Source: Trichormus variabilis 0441 (GTDB lineage: Bacteria; Cyanobacteriota; Cyanobacteriia; Cyanobacteriales; Nostocaceae). Taken from it: 64,000 nt of DNA. Shown piece after piece: positions 26,511 through 35,675 of the stretch. Each line of letters starts with the position of its first letter. The stretch's first letter is position 1. The translations under genes were made by a program, and so were the position numbers. The DNA is taken from contig NZ_CP047242.1 of assembly GCF_009856605.1 (NCBI RefSeq), forward strand, positions 5,460,501 through 5,524,500, read 5' to 3'. The notes beneath the pieces were generated by a model. The model was not told where the DNA came from and made no database searches. It was given only the letters and a program-made list of their open reading frames with translations.

Positions 26511-27056
26511 GTGAAAGTTGTTACCACTGAAATCTCTGATATTTTACTCCTCGAACCGCAAGTATTTACTGACTCACGCGGCTTTTTCTTTGAATCTTAT
26601 AATCAGCAAAATTTTACAGATAAACTTGGTATCACCGTAAACTTCGTTCAAGATAACCACTCATTTTCCCAACATAACGTCCTGCGTGGTCTGCACTATC
26701 AAATTATTCAACCCCAAGGTAAACTAGTTCGTGCTATTGTGGGGACTATTTTTGATGTTGCTGTAGATATCAGAAAAAGCTCTCCCACCTTCGGACAATG
26801 GGTAGGTTACGAACTCAGCGCCGAGAACAAACGCCAATTGTGGATACCTCCAGGCTTCGCTCATGGCTTTGTTGTACTTTCTGAAGTTGCCGAAGTTGTT
26901 TACAAAACTACAGATTACTATGCGCCTGGTGGCGATCGCACTATTCTATGGAATGATCCTGATTTAGCGATAAATTGGCCTCTCAAAGAACCACCAATTT
27001 TATCAGCTAAAGATAGCCAGGGTCAGCCATTGAAAAGCGCGGAAGTATATGAATGA
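26511..27056 (+). CDS. rfbC: dTDP-4-dehydrorhamnose 3,5-epimerase
   Basis: A 181-residue cupin-type epimerase (RmlC), third step of dTDP-L-rhamnose synthesis. Recognisable pieces are DSRGFFFESYN, FVQDNHSFS, NVLRGLHYQ (catalytic His), GKLVRAIVGTIFDVAVDIR and the C-terminal region IPPGFAHGF. The GTG start at 26511 gives the exact family N-terminus. Its end overlaps rfbD by 8 bases. Confidence 0.95.
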   Translation: MKVVTTEISDILLLEPQVFTDSRGFFFESYNQQNFTDKLGITVNFVQDNHSFSQHNVLRGLHYQIIQPQGKLVRAIVGTIFDVAVDIRKSSPTFGQWVGYELSAENKRQLWIPPGFAHGFVVLSEVAEVVYKTTDYYAPGGDRTILWNDPDLAINWPLKEPPILSAKDSQGQPLKSAEVYE

Positions 27057-27939
27057 ATCGATCCTACTAATAGGTGGTAACGGTCAAGTAGGTCAAGAAA
27101 TCCACCAAATCCTTGCACCTAAATACAAAGTTATCTCAGCCGCACGACCCAGGATAGACCTAACTCAAGCTGATAGTCTGCGTCAAATCATCCAAGAAGT
27201 CCAACCGCAGATAATCATTAACGCTGCCGCTTACACTGCTGTAGACAAAGCCGAAACTGAACCCGAAATAGCCACAGCTATCAACGCTACAGCACCCCAA
27301 ATTATCGCCGAAGAAAGCCAAAAACTCGGCTCATTCTTAATTCATATCTCCACAGATTACGTTTTTGATGGACAGCAAAGTCACCCTTACCAAGAAACAG
27401 ACCCTACTAATCCCTTAAGTGTTTACGGTAAAACCAAACTAGCCGGAGAAATAGCCATTCAACAAACCCACCCCCAGCACCTCATTCTCCGTACAGCTTG
27501 GGTTTATGGCAGTTTTGGTAAAAGTAACTTTGTCAAAACCATGCTACGGTTGGGTGCAGAACGCCAAGAAATTCGGGTAGTTAAAGATCAAATTGGCTCC
27601 CCTACTTGGGCGCAAGATATCGCTGACACCATAGCCCAGGTGATACCCCAAATACCGGAAATTTCTGGGACTTACCACTACACAAACACTGGGGTAATTA
27701 GCTGGTATGACTTTGCCGTGGCTATTTTTGCCGAATCCCAAAAGCTAGGCTTTCCGCTCACAGTCCAACAAATTATTCCTATCACCACCGCCGAATATCC
27801 GACTTTAGCTCCCCGCCCTGCCTATTCTGTCCTAGCTTGTGAGAAAATGTCACAAGTTTTGGGAACTGCTCCCCCCCATTGGCAAGAAAGACTGCGGTTG
27901 ATGCTTCAAGACTGGCTCTCCAAATATTCTTCATTATGA
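27049..27939 (+). CDS. rfbD: dTDP-4-dehydrorhamnose reductase
   Basis: A 296-residue extended SDR (RmlD) reducing dTDP-4-keto-L-rhamnose to dTDP-L-rhamnose with NAD(P)H. It has LIGGNGQVGQEI (cofactor loop), NAAAYTAVDKAE, the SerThr-Tyr-Lys set in HISTDYVFDG and YGKTKLAGE, and HLILRTAWVYG. The stop overlaps the next ATG as ATGA (27936-27939), so rfbD and rfbA-like are translationally coupled. Confidence 0.95.
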   Translation: MNESILLIGGNGQVGQEIHQILAPKYKVISAARPRIDLTQADSLRQIIQEVQPQIIINAAAYTAVDKAETEPEIATAINATAPQIIAEESQKLGSFLIHISTDYVFDGQQSHPYQETDPTNPLSVYGKTKLAGEIAIQQTHPQHLILRTAWVYGSFGKSNFVKTMLRLGAERQEIRVVKDQIGSPTWAQDIADTIAQVIPQIPEISGTYHYTNTGVISWYDFAVAIFAESQKLGFPLTVQQIIPITTAEYPTLAPRPAYSVLACEKMSQVLGTAPPHWQERLRLMLQDWLSKYSSL

Positions 27940-29012
27940 AAGCACTAATTCTCTCTGGCGGTAGAGGTACACGTCTACGTCCACTCACCTATACTGGAGC
28001 AAAGCAACTTGTCCCAGTTGCGAACAAACCTATTCTATGGTATGGGATTGAAGAAATGGTTGCGGCTGGTATTACTGATATCGGTATAATTATCAGCCCA
28101 GAAACAGGGGCAGAAGTACAAAGTAAAACTGGAGATGGAAAACTTTTTGGAGCGAACATCACCTATATTTTACAAGAACAACCGGCCGGTCTAGCTCATG
28201 CCGTTACTGTTGCTCGTCCCTTCTTAAAAGATTCACCTTTTGTCATGTATCTGGGGGATAACCTAATTCAACAAGGAGACTTAAGCAACTTTTTACAACA
28301 GTTTATCCAAGAACAACCTGATGCTTTAATTCTCTTGCGTGAGGTTATCAACCCTAGCGCCTTTGGTGTAGCTAAGGTGGATGATACCGGGCGAGTACTA
28401 CAATTAATCGAAAAACCCAAAGTTCCTCCATCCAATCTAGCTCTAGTAGGGGTTTATTTCTTTTCCCCGATTATTCATGATTCTATTGCTCGTATCCAGC
28501 CTTCAAACCGAGGAGAACTGGAAATTACTGATGCTATTCAACGCTTAATAGACGATAAAAGACAAGTATTAGCTTGTAATTTATATGGTTGGTGGTTAGA
28601 CACTGGTAAAAAAGATGATTTATTAGAAGCTAACCGCTTAATTCTTGATACCTGTTTAACAACGTCTAACTTAGGGGAAGTGGATGCTAAAAGTCAAATC
28701 ATTGGACGAGTTCAAATTGGAGTCAATTCCCAAATCATCAATTGTACAATACGTGGCCCCGTGGTTATTGGCGATAATTGTTATTTAGAAAATTGCTTTA
28801 TTGGCCCTTATAGCAGCATCGCCAACAATACAACACTCATCGACTCAGATTTAGAACACAGCGTAATTTTAGAAGGTGCTAAAATATCCGGAATCGATCA
28901 GCGAATCATTGATAGTGTAATTGGACAACGCGCGCAACTAACAATTGCTCCCCGTCGCCCAAAAGCATTACGCTTTTTGATTGGTGATGATTGTCAAATA
29001 GAACTGACATAA
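27936..29012 (+). CDS. rfbA: Glucose-1-phosphate thymidylyltransferase, long form with C-terminal beta-helix
   Basis: A 358-residue nucleotidyltransferase. The N-terminal domain has the signature LILSGGRGTRLRPLTYTGAK and VPVANKPILWYG. The catalytic lid region and YLGDNLIQ match RmlA/StrD-type enzymes. Residues about 250-358 are left-handed beta-helix hexapeptide repeats (IIGRVQIGVNSQI..., GPVVIGDNCYLENC), the long form as in StrD. It makes dTDP-glucose, the first step towards dTDP-rhamnose. Choosing ATG at 27936 gives the exact family start and the ATGA overlap with rfbD. Confidence 0.92.
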   Translation: MKALILSGGRGTRLRPLTYTGAKQLVPVANKPILWYGIEEMVAAGITDIGIIISPETGAEVQSKTGDGKLFGANITYILQEQPAGLAHAVTVARPFLKDSPFVMYLGDNLIQQGDLSNFLQQFIQEQPDALILLREVINPSAFGVAKVDDTGRVLQLIEKPKVPPSNLALVGVYFFSPIIHDSIARIQPSNRGELEITDAIQRLIDDKRQVLACNLYGWWLDTGKKDDLLEANRLILDTCLTTSNLGEVDAKSQIIGRVQIGVNSQIINCTIRGPVVIGDNCYLENCFIGPYSSIANNTTLIDSDLEHSVILEGAKISGIDQRIIDSVIGQRAQLTIAPRRPKALRFLIGDDCQIELT

Positions 29013-29183
29013 CCCCTAAAAACTTAGGGCAAAGATAAAGCTATGTTAAGCAAGACAAGGTTTTTACATCGGCTTGTAGTAGGGTTCAGCCTGCGATATT
29101 CTCCTACGCGACTGTAAACCCGATCCTGTTTATGTAGCAGATGATACCAACCCTCAATTATCTAGGTTGTCTTACTTAAGATA

Positions 29184-30212
29184 ATGCAGTTTATAGAAAA
29201 AATCGGTATTGTTTTAGCCACATATAATCCCAATCTAGAATATTTTGAGAAACAAATACAGTCTATTAAGCAACAAAGTTGGCAAAACTGGGTTTGTCAC
29301 ATTGTAGATGACTGTTCTCACTCAGAATATCAGGTGGGTATCAAGAAGATTATTGATAACGATCCACGTTTTATTTGCCATTTTCACAGTCATAATCTCA
29401 ACCACTATTATAACTTTGAACGCGGTCTAAAATATTGCGCCCAAGATAAATCTATTACTGCTATATCTCTTGCTGATCAAGATGATATTTGGCATGAAGA
29501 CAAGTTGAAAATTTTATTAAAAAAACTACGTTCACAAAAAGCAGTCTTAATACATTCTGATTTAGAGTTAATTAATAGTTACGACCAGACTATTCACCCA
29601 TCTGCTTGGGATTTTGAAGGACGTAAACCACACAAATTATCCCACGATTTATTGTTACTTCGCAACGTGGTAACAGGATGTTCCGTATTATTTTGTACTT
29701 CTCTGCTCACGGATGTACTGCCATTTCCACCACAAAATAAAATTAGCTGGTATCACGATTGGTGGATAGCATTAGTTGCATCACATAGAGGCAAAATTGT
29801 ACATATCCATCAACCTTTAGTTTGGTATAGAATTCATAATGCTAATAATGTCGGTGTTCTCAAAGACTCAGGCAAAATACATTGTGAATTATTGATTTTA
29901 TGCCGCAAGAAATTTAAAATCAATGGCAATAGTTATTTAGTTCACCGAGACTTTAGTAAAGCATTTTATCGTCGATTTAAACGGGAACTTAATGAGATAG
30001 GTTATACCAATCCTTTTGATGATAGAAAATTGGATTTTGGTTGGAATATTCTTAAATTATTGTATAAAAGTTTGCTCGTAGGCTATAATTCAGAAGGTGC
30101 GGCGTTAAGAATTGGGATATTGAAACTAATTTTTGATGTCCAAAGAAGTTATAGAATCATACTTTATCATTGTTTAAAAACCTTTAGAAGTTATTATAAA
30201 AACAGTCAATAA
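29184..30212 (+). CDS. GT2 glycosyltransferase (rhamnosyltransferase-like)
   Basis: A 342-residue GT-A enzyme with GIVLATYNPNLEYFEKQI at its start and CHIVDDCS (nucleotide-binding Asp). LADQDDIWHEDKL is the metal-binding DxD-type motif and WHDWWIAL-like YHDWWIALVA is characteristic of RgpF/WbbL-type rhamnosyltransferases. A C-terminal segment (about 250-342) is rich in aromatic and basic residues and may contact the membrane. It likely adds rhamnose from dTDP-rhamnose. It is 2 bases upstream of the next GT. Confidence 0.85.
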   Translation: MQFIEKIGIVLATYNPNLEYFEKQIQSIKQQSWQNWVCHIVDDCSHSEYQVGIKKIIDNDPRFICHFHSHNLNHYYNFERGLKYCAQDKSITAISLADQDDIWHEDKLKILLKKLRSQKAVLIHSDLELINSYDQTIHPSAWDFEGRKPHKLSHDLLLLRNVVTGCSVLFCTSLLTDVLPFPPQNKISWYHDWWIALVASHRGKIVHIHQPLVWYRIHNANNVGVLKDSGKIHCELLILCRKKFKINGNSYLVHRDFSKAFYRRFKRELNEIGYTNPFDDRKLDFGWNILKLLYKSLLVGYNSEGAALRIGILKLIFDVQRSYRIILYHCLKTFRSYYKNSQ

Positions 30213-30214
30213 GT

Positions 30215-31099
30215 ATGTCCGAAGCGTCAAATCTTCTAGTATCAATTATTTTAGTTAACTACAATGGTGCTGATGTTATACCAAATTGCTTGAATTCCAT
30301 AGATAAATTTATTCCTAAGGATAACTGTGAGATTATTCTAGTTGATAATGCTTCTCAAGATAATAGTTATGAGTTGGTTGCCAAAGATTTTCCTGATGTC
30401 AAAATAGTTAAATTGCCGAAAAACTATGGTTTTGGATCAGGAAATAATGCTGGTGCAAAAATCGCTAAAGGTGAATTTTTACTATTATTAAATACTGATA
30501 CTATCCTAACTACCAATATTTTACCACACCTGATTGATTTGATGAGAGAAAATCCAGAGGTGGGTGTTATTGGTACTAAATTACTTTTTCCAGATGAGAC
30601 ATTTCAGGTTTCTTTTGCATACACAATTAGTCTTAAAGGTGAATATAAATCTAGAAAACTCCATAAATACGCCGAGGATAAATCTAAGTTAAATAGTTTA
30701 GAGCAGGAATTTAACACGATTAAAGAGGTGGATATTGTTGTCGGAGCAGCCTTATTTATTCGTGCAGATTTATTTCATAGTTTAGGTGGTTTTGACGAAA
30801 AGTTTTTTATCTATTTTGAAGATGCAGACTTATGTAAACGAGTGCAAAACCAAGGATATAAAATTTTATATACGCCTCAAGTGTCTTTAATACACATAAG
30901 AGGCCACTCTATGAAAAAAAATGCCAACGCTACGGCGATGGAATATAGACGTAGCCAAATTTATTATTACAAAAAACATTGTCCTTTATGGGAAAGAATT
31001 ATTTTAAGAATATATCTATTGGCTAAATTTGTACCTGAGTTTTTGGCAACAAGAAATCCTTACAGTTTAGAAATAATAAAATTATTAAGAAAATTTTGA
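30215..31099 (+). CDS. GT2 glycosyltransferase (WbbL-like)
   Basis: A 294-residue GT2 enzyme: VSIILVNYNGADVIPNCL, IILVDNASQDNS, LLLLNTDTIL (metal-binding Asp), VVGAALFIRADLFHSLGGFDE and FIYFEDADLCKRV (the acceptor/base region). This pattern is typical of rhamnosyltransferases of the WbbL group, consistent with the dTDP-rhamnose genes just upstream. It starts 2 bases after the previous gene, so the pair is coupled. Confidence 0.88.
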   Translation: MSEASNLLVSIILVNYNGADVIPNCLNSIDKFIPKDNCEIILVDNASQDNSYELVAKDFPDVKIVKLPKNYGFGSGNNAGAKIAKGEFLLLLNTDTILTTNILPHLIDLMRENPEVGVIGTKLLFPDETFQVSFAYTISLKGEYKSRKLHKYAEDKSKLNSLEQEFNTIKEVDIVVGAALFIRADLFHSLGGFDEKFFIYFEDADLCKRVQNQGYKILYTPQVSLIHIRGHSMKKNANATAMEYRRSQIYYYKKHCPLWERIILRIYLLAKFVPEFLATRNPYSLEIIKLLRKF

Positions 31100-31139
31100 G
31101 TCAGCAGAACTTTTATCTGTAAAATTTATCTGAAAGTTG

Positions 31140-31859
31140 ATGAGAGTAGATGATAAACTGGCAATGAGCAATCAAATTCTGCAACAACAAATTGCCTACT
31201 ATCGTGCTAGAGCCAACGAATACGATCAGTGGTTTTATCGCATTGGTCGTTACGATCGCGGTAATGAACTAAATCGGCGTTGGTTTAAAGAAGTTGGTAT
31301 TGTCAAGCAGGGTCTGCAACAAATCGGCCAAGCTGATAAAATCTTAGAATTAGCCTGTGGAACCGGAATTTGGACACAAGAGCTTTTAAAAATTGGACAG
31401 AAAATTACTGCAATTGATGCCTCCGAAGAAGTAATTGAAATTAATCGCCGCAAATTAAATTCCCCCAAAGTAGAATATCACCAAATTGATTTATTTGCCT
31501 GGGAACCTCAAGCTGAATATGATTTAGTATTTTTCTCTTTCTGGTTATCTCATGTGCCACCAGAATTACTGAAACCGTTTCTGCTAAAAGTTTATAAATC
31601 TGTGCGTGTCGGTGGACGATTATTTATCGTTGACTCACGCTTTGAGCCAACATCTACAGCTAATAATCATATTTTGAATGATGATGGCAGTATATATAAA
31701 AACCGGAAGTTAAATGATGGGCAAGAATTTCAAATAGTGAAAGTTTTTTATCAGCAAGATGAACTGCAAAAGCATCTGACACAAGTTGGTTTTAAATCCG
31801 ATGTAAAAGTGACAGACCATTATTTTATCTATGCAAATAATACGAAGTTTTATAATTGA
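31140..31859 (+). CDS. Class I SAM-dependent methyltransferase
   Basis: A 239-residue Rossmann methyltransferase. Motif I is ILELACGTGIWTQELL, the acidic residue pair around AIDASEEVIEIN binds SAM, and the post-I region reads VFFSFWLSHVPPELL. The sugar locus context suggests that it O-methylates a residue of the glycan, possibly as a chain-terminating step, but that is inference. ATG at 31140 is preferred to the overlapping TTG at 31137. Confidence 0.82.
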   Translation: MRVDDKLAMSNQILQQQIAYYRARANEYDQWFYRIGRYDRGNELNRRWFKEVGIVKQGLQQIGQADKILELACGTGIWTQELLKIGQKITAIDASEEVIEINRRKLNSPKVEYHQIDLFAWEPQAEYDLVFFSFWLSHVPPELLKPFLLKVYKSVRVGGRLFIVDSRFEPTSTANNHILNDDGSIYKNRKLNDGQEFQIVKVFYQQDELQKHLTQVGFKSDVKVTDHYFIYANNTKFYN

Positions 31860-32062
31860 TTGATAATATTGGATGCTCATCTAATACCTGCTTAAGGGAT
31901 AATACTTAAGCATCAAATATTAATCAATTTTATTTGTTCTAATGACTATATCTCTATCTTAAAAACGGCTTGTAGATCCTGGTTTATCGTTGTTTGTTAT
32001 TAGACAGATAGAATATTCAAGATGATGTCGTAGTTTTTTCAAAAATCAAACATGATTTCTAT

Positions 32063-33130
32063 ATGTCTTTATTAATAAACTTATCTTTTGCCCCTCTTCA
32101 ACCAACAGGCTGGTTAACTTATAGCCTGAATTTGTTGCCGCATATTAAATATTTAGGTGTTAATGTTCTCAGTCCCAGGGAAATTCCTGAAGTAAAAGTT
32201 TATCAATCTCCAACTAACATTACAACAGAATGTGGAATTAAAGGACATTTTCAACGTTTGATGTGGGTGCAGTTTAAATTACCCAGTTTTTATAAAAAAC
32301 TAAAGTCTCAATTATTATTTTCACCTATTCCCGAAGTTCCTCTATTTTCCAGATGTCGCAGTATTGTTACTATTCATGATTTAATCCCTTTAAGATTTCC
32401 CCAGGAATTTTCTGCGGCGCAACTTTTTTATTGCCGTAATTATCTACCTGCTGTTATTAAGCAATCAGAACACATTATTTGTAATTCCTTGAGTACTGCC
32501 CATGATATCCAGAATTTTCTAGGTGTTCCAGAAAAGAAGATAACTATAACTTCCTTAGCCATTGACACAGAAAATTTTAAGTTTTTGGATTTACCGAAGA
32601 AGAATTATTTTTTATATTATGGGCGACATAATATTTATAAAAATTTAAATCGAATTATTGCCGCTTTTGCTGCGTTACCGAACAAGGATTATGAACTGTG
32701 GTTAGCAGGCCCAAATGATGCACGTTATACCCCGACGTTGCAAGCACAAGTTGAGGAACTAGGGATAACTCATCGTGTGAAGTTCCTTGATTATGTTTCT
32801 TATAGTGAATTACCTGTCATTATTAATCAAGCGATCGCACTTGTTTTCCCCAGTCTTTGGGAAGGCTTTGGTTTCCCAGTCTTAGAAGCCTTGGCCTGCG
32901 GTACTCCTGTCATTACCTCTAACCTCTCTTCCTTACCGGAAGTGGCGGGAGATGCAGCTATCCTCATCAACCCCTACAACACAGCAGAAATCACAGATGC
33001 GATGCAGAACATAGCGAATGATGTTAAATTGCAATCCCATTTGTCTACCCAAGGAATCGCCAGAGCCAATCAATTTAGTTGGGAAAGAACAGGTAAAGCA
33101 ACGAGTGAAGTTTTATCTCGTTATCTTTGA
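32063..33130 (+). CDS. GT4 family glycosyltransferase
   Basis: A 355-residue GT-B enzyme. The C-terminal donor domain shows YYGRHNIYKNLNRIIAAF, LWLAGPND, and the GT4 EX7E region VFPSLWEGFGFPVLEALACG with glutamates spaced as expected, then TSNLSSLPEVAGDAAILINP. A 200-base gap separates it from the methyltransferase, so it may have its own promoter while still belonging to the polysaccharide locus. The sugar specificity is not visible. Confidence 0.9.
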   Translation: MSLLINLSFAPLQPTGWLTYSLNLLPHIKYLGVNVLSPREIPEVKVYQSPTNITTECGIKGHFQRLMWVQFKLPSFYKKLKSQLLFSPIPEVPLFSRCRSIVTIHDLIPLRFPQEFSAAQLFYCRNYLPAVIKQSEHIICNSLSTAHDIQNFLGVPEKKITITSLAIDTENFKFLDLPKKNYFLYYGRHNIYKNLNRIIAAFAALPNKDYELWLAGPNDARYTPTLQAQVEELGITHRVKFLDYVSYSELPVIINQAIALVFPSLWEGFGFPVLEALACGTPVITSNLSSLPEVAGDAAILINPYNTAEITDAMQNIANDVKLQSHLSTQGIARANQFSWERTGKATSEVLSRYL

Positions 33131-33223
33131 ATTAATTAATTAATTCTGGGTTTCAAGCCCCGCTAAATTTTAAATTTAGCAGTCTTCAATGAGTGGCGCT
33201 TTCTTACCCCCATTCATTGTCTT

Positions 33224-33249
33224 GAATTTTGAATTTTGAATTTTGAATT
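33224..33249 (+). repeat. Tandem heptamer tract (GAATTTT type)
   Basis: Four consecutive GAATTTT/GAATTG units lie between the convergent GT4 and pcrA genes. No terminator hairpin with a T-run was found in this interval. Confidence 0.85.
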
Positions 33250-33266
33250 GGAGCAAAGCGACTTGA

Positions 33267-35585
33267 CTAATCCACCTTTTGTAATTGCGCTACTCTGGGG
33301 TCAATAATTTTCTGACCCAAGCTCGTAAATTTAACCGCGACAGAAAGCTTGCTACCAGAACCAAAAACGTGGGTTATTTCCCCAATCCCAAAACTTTTGT
33401 GTAAAACTCTGTCCCCTACTTGCCAATCTTGATTTGCTGTTTGCTTACCATTGGTAGTTGATGGGGGTTTAGTATAGGTTTGTCGGACTTGGTATTGGGT
33501 GGTGATTAATTCGGCTGGTAGTTCGTCGAGAAATTGCGATCGCATGGCGGGTTCCCGTGAGCCATATAAGCGGCGTTCACGGGCGAAGGATAAATACAAC
33601 CGTTCTTGGGCGCGAGTAATCCCTACATAACAGAGGCGGCGTTCTTCTTCTAAGGCTGCGGGGTCATTTAGTGAACGGTAGCCGGGGAATAATCCCTGTT
33701 CCAAACCTACCAAGAAGACTACAGGAAATTCCAAACCTTTGGAAGCGTGCAGAGTCATTAGAGAAACGGCTGTTTGACCTTCCTTGAGGTTATCTAAATC
33801 GGAACTAAGGGCTGTACTTTGTAGAAACGCTGTTAAAGAAACATCTTCATTCTCTTCTTGGAATTGTAAGACGGCGTTGTAAAGTTCCTGTACGTTTTGG
33901 ATGCGGTCTTCAGATTCGTCTGTTCCTTGGTTTTGTAAATCTTGTACGTAACCAGAATCTTCTAAAATCCCCATAACTATTTCTGTAACTGGGGCTGTGG
34001 TTATTTGCTCTTGCCAACGGTTAATCATTTGGGCAAAGTGATTTACCCCTTTAGCCGATCGCCCAGCTAACGTGTTGACTGATGTTTCATCACTTAAAAT
34101 TTCCCAGAGAGTTGTACCTAATTGCTGGGAAGCATTGATTAAGTTATCAATAGTCGCCTTACCGATACCACGCCGAGGGGTGTTAATCACTCGTAATAGA
34201 CTAACTGTATCCGAGGGATTAGCGATCGCCCTTAAATAAGCTATGACATCTTTAATTTCTTTGCGGTCATAGAACTTCATTCCACCCACAACTGTGTAAG
34301 GAATCTGATTCCTGACTAACAATTCTTCAAAGGGACGAGATTGGGCATTTGTCCGATACAAAATCGCAAAGCTACCCCAATCTAACTCCGGGTTTTGATG
34401 CTCTAATGTGCGGATTTGACGAATTACAAAATCAGCTTCTTCTAATTCATTATCTGCCTTGTGGCAGTAAATTTCCTCACCTGCTCCCCGCGTCGCCTTC
34501 AGGACTTTATCAATTCTTTGAGTATTATTTTCAATCAGTTCGTTAGCAACTTGGAGAATGTTTTCACATGAGCGATAGTTCTCTTCTAACTTCACCATTG
34601 TGCGGGTATCTTCATCTGGCAAACCATCACCAAATTGATTCTGAAACTCCAGCAGGATGGTGAAATCTGCCATTCTAAAGCTGTAAATAGATTGGTCTGC
34701 ATCACCGACAACAAAAACCGAGCGATTTTGCCATTCCCATGCACTTTTTCTCTCTTCGCCATTGGTTGTCAACAGGCGAATTAAATCGTATTGTGTGCGG
34801 TTAGTATCTTGATATTCGTCTACAAGAATGTGACAAAACTTGCGATGCCAGTAACCTAAAACTTGTTCATTCTGTTGAAATAATCTCGTAGGAATTAAGA
34901 TTAAATCATCAAAATCAAGAGCGTTGTTTTCTGCTAGTTTATCTTGATAACGATTATAGACATCAGCAATTACTCTCCCACGATAATTTGGCTGGTCTTT
35001 TTCAAATTCCTGGGGTGAAAGTCCTTGATTTTTGGCATTACTAATGGCGTAGCGGACAGAACGCGGCTCAAACTTCTTATCATCTAGATTTAATTGTTTC
35101 GTGACGATTTCTTTGATGAGACCTTGTACATCAGATTCATCAAAAATGGAAAAATTACGATTCCATTGTCGCCCTTTTTCATCTTGGTATTTTTCGATAT
35201 CAAAGCGGAGAATACGGGAAAATAAACTGTGGAAAGTACCACACCACAGTTCTTTAATAGTAGTTTTATAAACGCGCGATCGCAATTTAGTTTGTTCGTG
35301 TTCTGGTAATAAATCTAAACGCTTTCCGTGTTCTGTCAAGGCTAATTGTTCCGCAAACAGCCGTTGAATCCGTTCTTTCATCTCCCTGGCGGCTTTGTTG
35401 GTGAAAGTCACCGCCAAAATATTTTCGGGAGCAACGCGGTGCTTTAGTATTAAATTAGCAATCCGATAAGTTAGCGCTCGTGTTTTACCGGAACCAGCAC
35501 CAGCAACAACTAACAAGGGGCCGCAATAGTGTTCCACGGCTTGACGTTGGCTGGGATTCAGATGACTGAGAAAGTCGGTAGTCAT
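33267..35585 (-). CDS. pcrA: UvrD/PcrA-type ATP-dependent DNA helicase
   Basis: A 772-residue superfamily 1A helicase acting in nucleotide-excision repair and removal of RecA filaments. The motifs are in order: LNPSQRQAVEH (Q motif), VAGAGSGKTRAL (Walker A), LVDEYQDTNRTQY (motif II), VVGDADQSIYSFR (III), EENYRS (IV), SLMTLHASKGLEFPVVFL (V) and LEEERRLCYVGITRAQERLY (VI). The C-terminal tail (WQVGDRVLHKSFGIGEI) is the Tudor-like segment known from PcrA. Length and motifs fit PcrA better than Rep. The plus-strand frames in this interval are shadows. Confidence 0.96.
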   Translation of the reverse strand: MTTDFLSHLNPSQRQAVEHYCGPLLVVAGAGSGKTRALTYRIANLILKHRVAPENILAVTFTNKAAREMKERIQRLFAEQLALTEHGKRLDLLPEHEQTKLRSRVYKTTIKELWCGTFHSLFSRILRFDIEKYQDEKGRQWNRNFSIFDESDVQGLIKEIVTKQLNLDDKKFEPRSVRYAISNAKNQGLSPQEFEKDQPNYRGRVIADVYNRYQDKLAENNALDFDDLILIPTRLFQQNEQVLGYWHRKFCHILVDEYQDTNRTQYDLIRLLTTNGEERKSAWEWQNRSVFVVGDADQSIYSFRMADFTILLEFQNQFGDGLPDEDTRTMVKLEENYRSCENILQVANELIENNTQRIDKVLKATRGAGEEIYCHKADNELEEADFVIRQIRTLEHQNPELDWGSFAILYRTNAQSRPFEELLVRNQIPYTVVGGMKFYDRKEIKDVIAYLRAIANPSDTVSLLRVINTPRRGIGKATIDNLINASQQLGTTLWEILSDETSVNTLAGRSAKGVNHFAQMINRWQEQITTAPVTEIVMGILEDSGYVQDLQNQGTDESEDRIQNVQELYNAVLQFQEENEDVSLTAFLQSTALSSDLDNLKEGQTAVSLMTLHASKGLEFPVVFLVGLEQGLFPGYRSLNDPAALEEERRLCYVGITRAQERLYLSFARERRLYGSREPAMRSQFLDELPAELITTQYQVRQTYTKPPSTTNGKQTANQDWQVGDRVLHKSFGIGEITHVFGSGSKLSVAVKFTSLGQKIIDPRVAQLQKVD

Positions 35586-35592
35586 TAGTTAT

Positions 35593-35626
35593 TAGTCAGT
35601 GGTCAGTAGTCAGTAGTCAGTAGTCA
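35593..35626 (-). repeat. Short tandem heptamer repeat (TCAGTAG type)
   Basis: A run of TCAGTAG/TCAGTGG units immediately upstream of pcrA. Same class as the STRRs at 1731, 13929 and 49738. Confidence 0.88.
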
Positions 35627-35675
35627 ACAATTAATGTGAATTGTTCTCCTGACCTCCCCATCTATTACTCTACCT

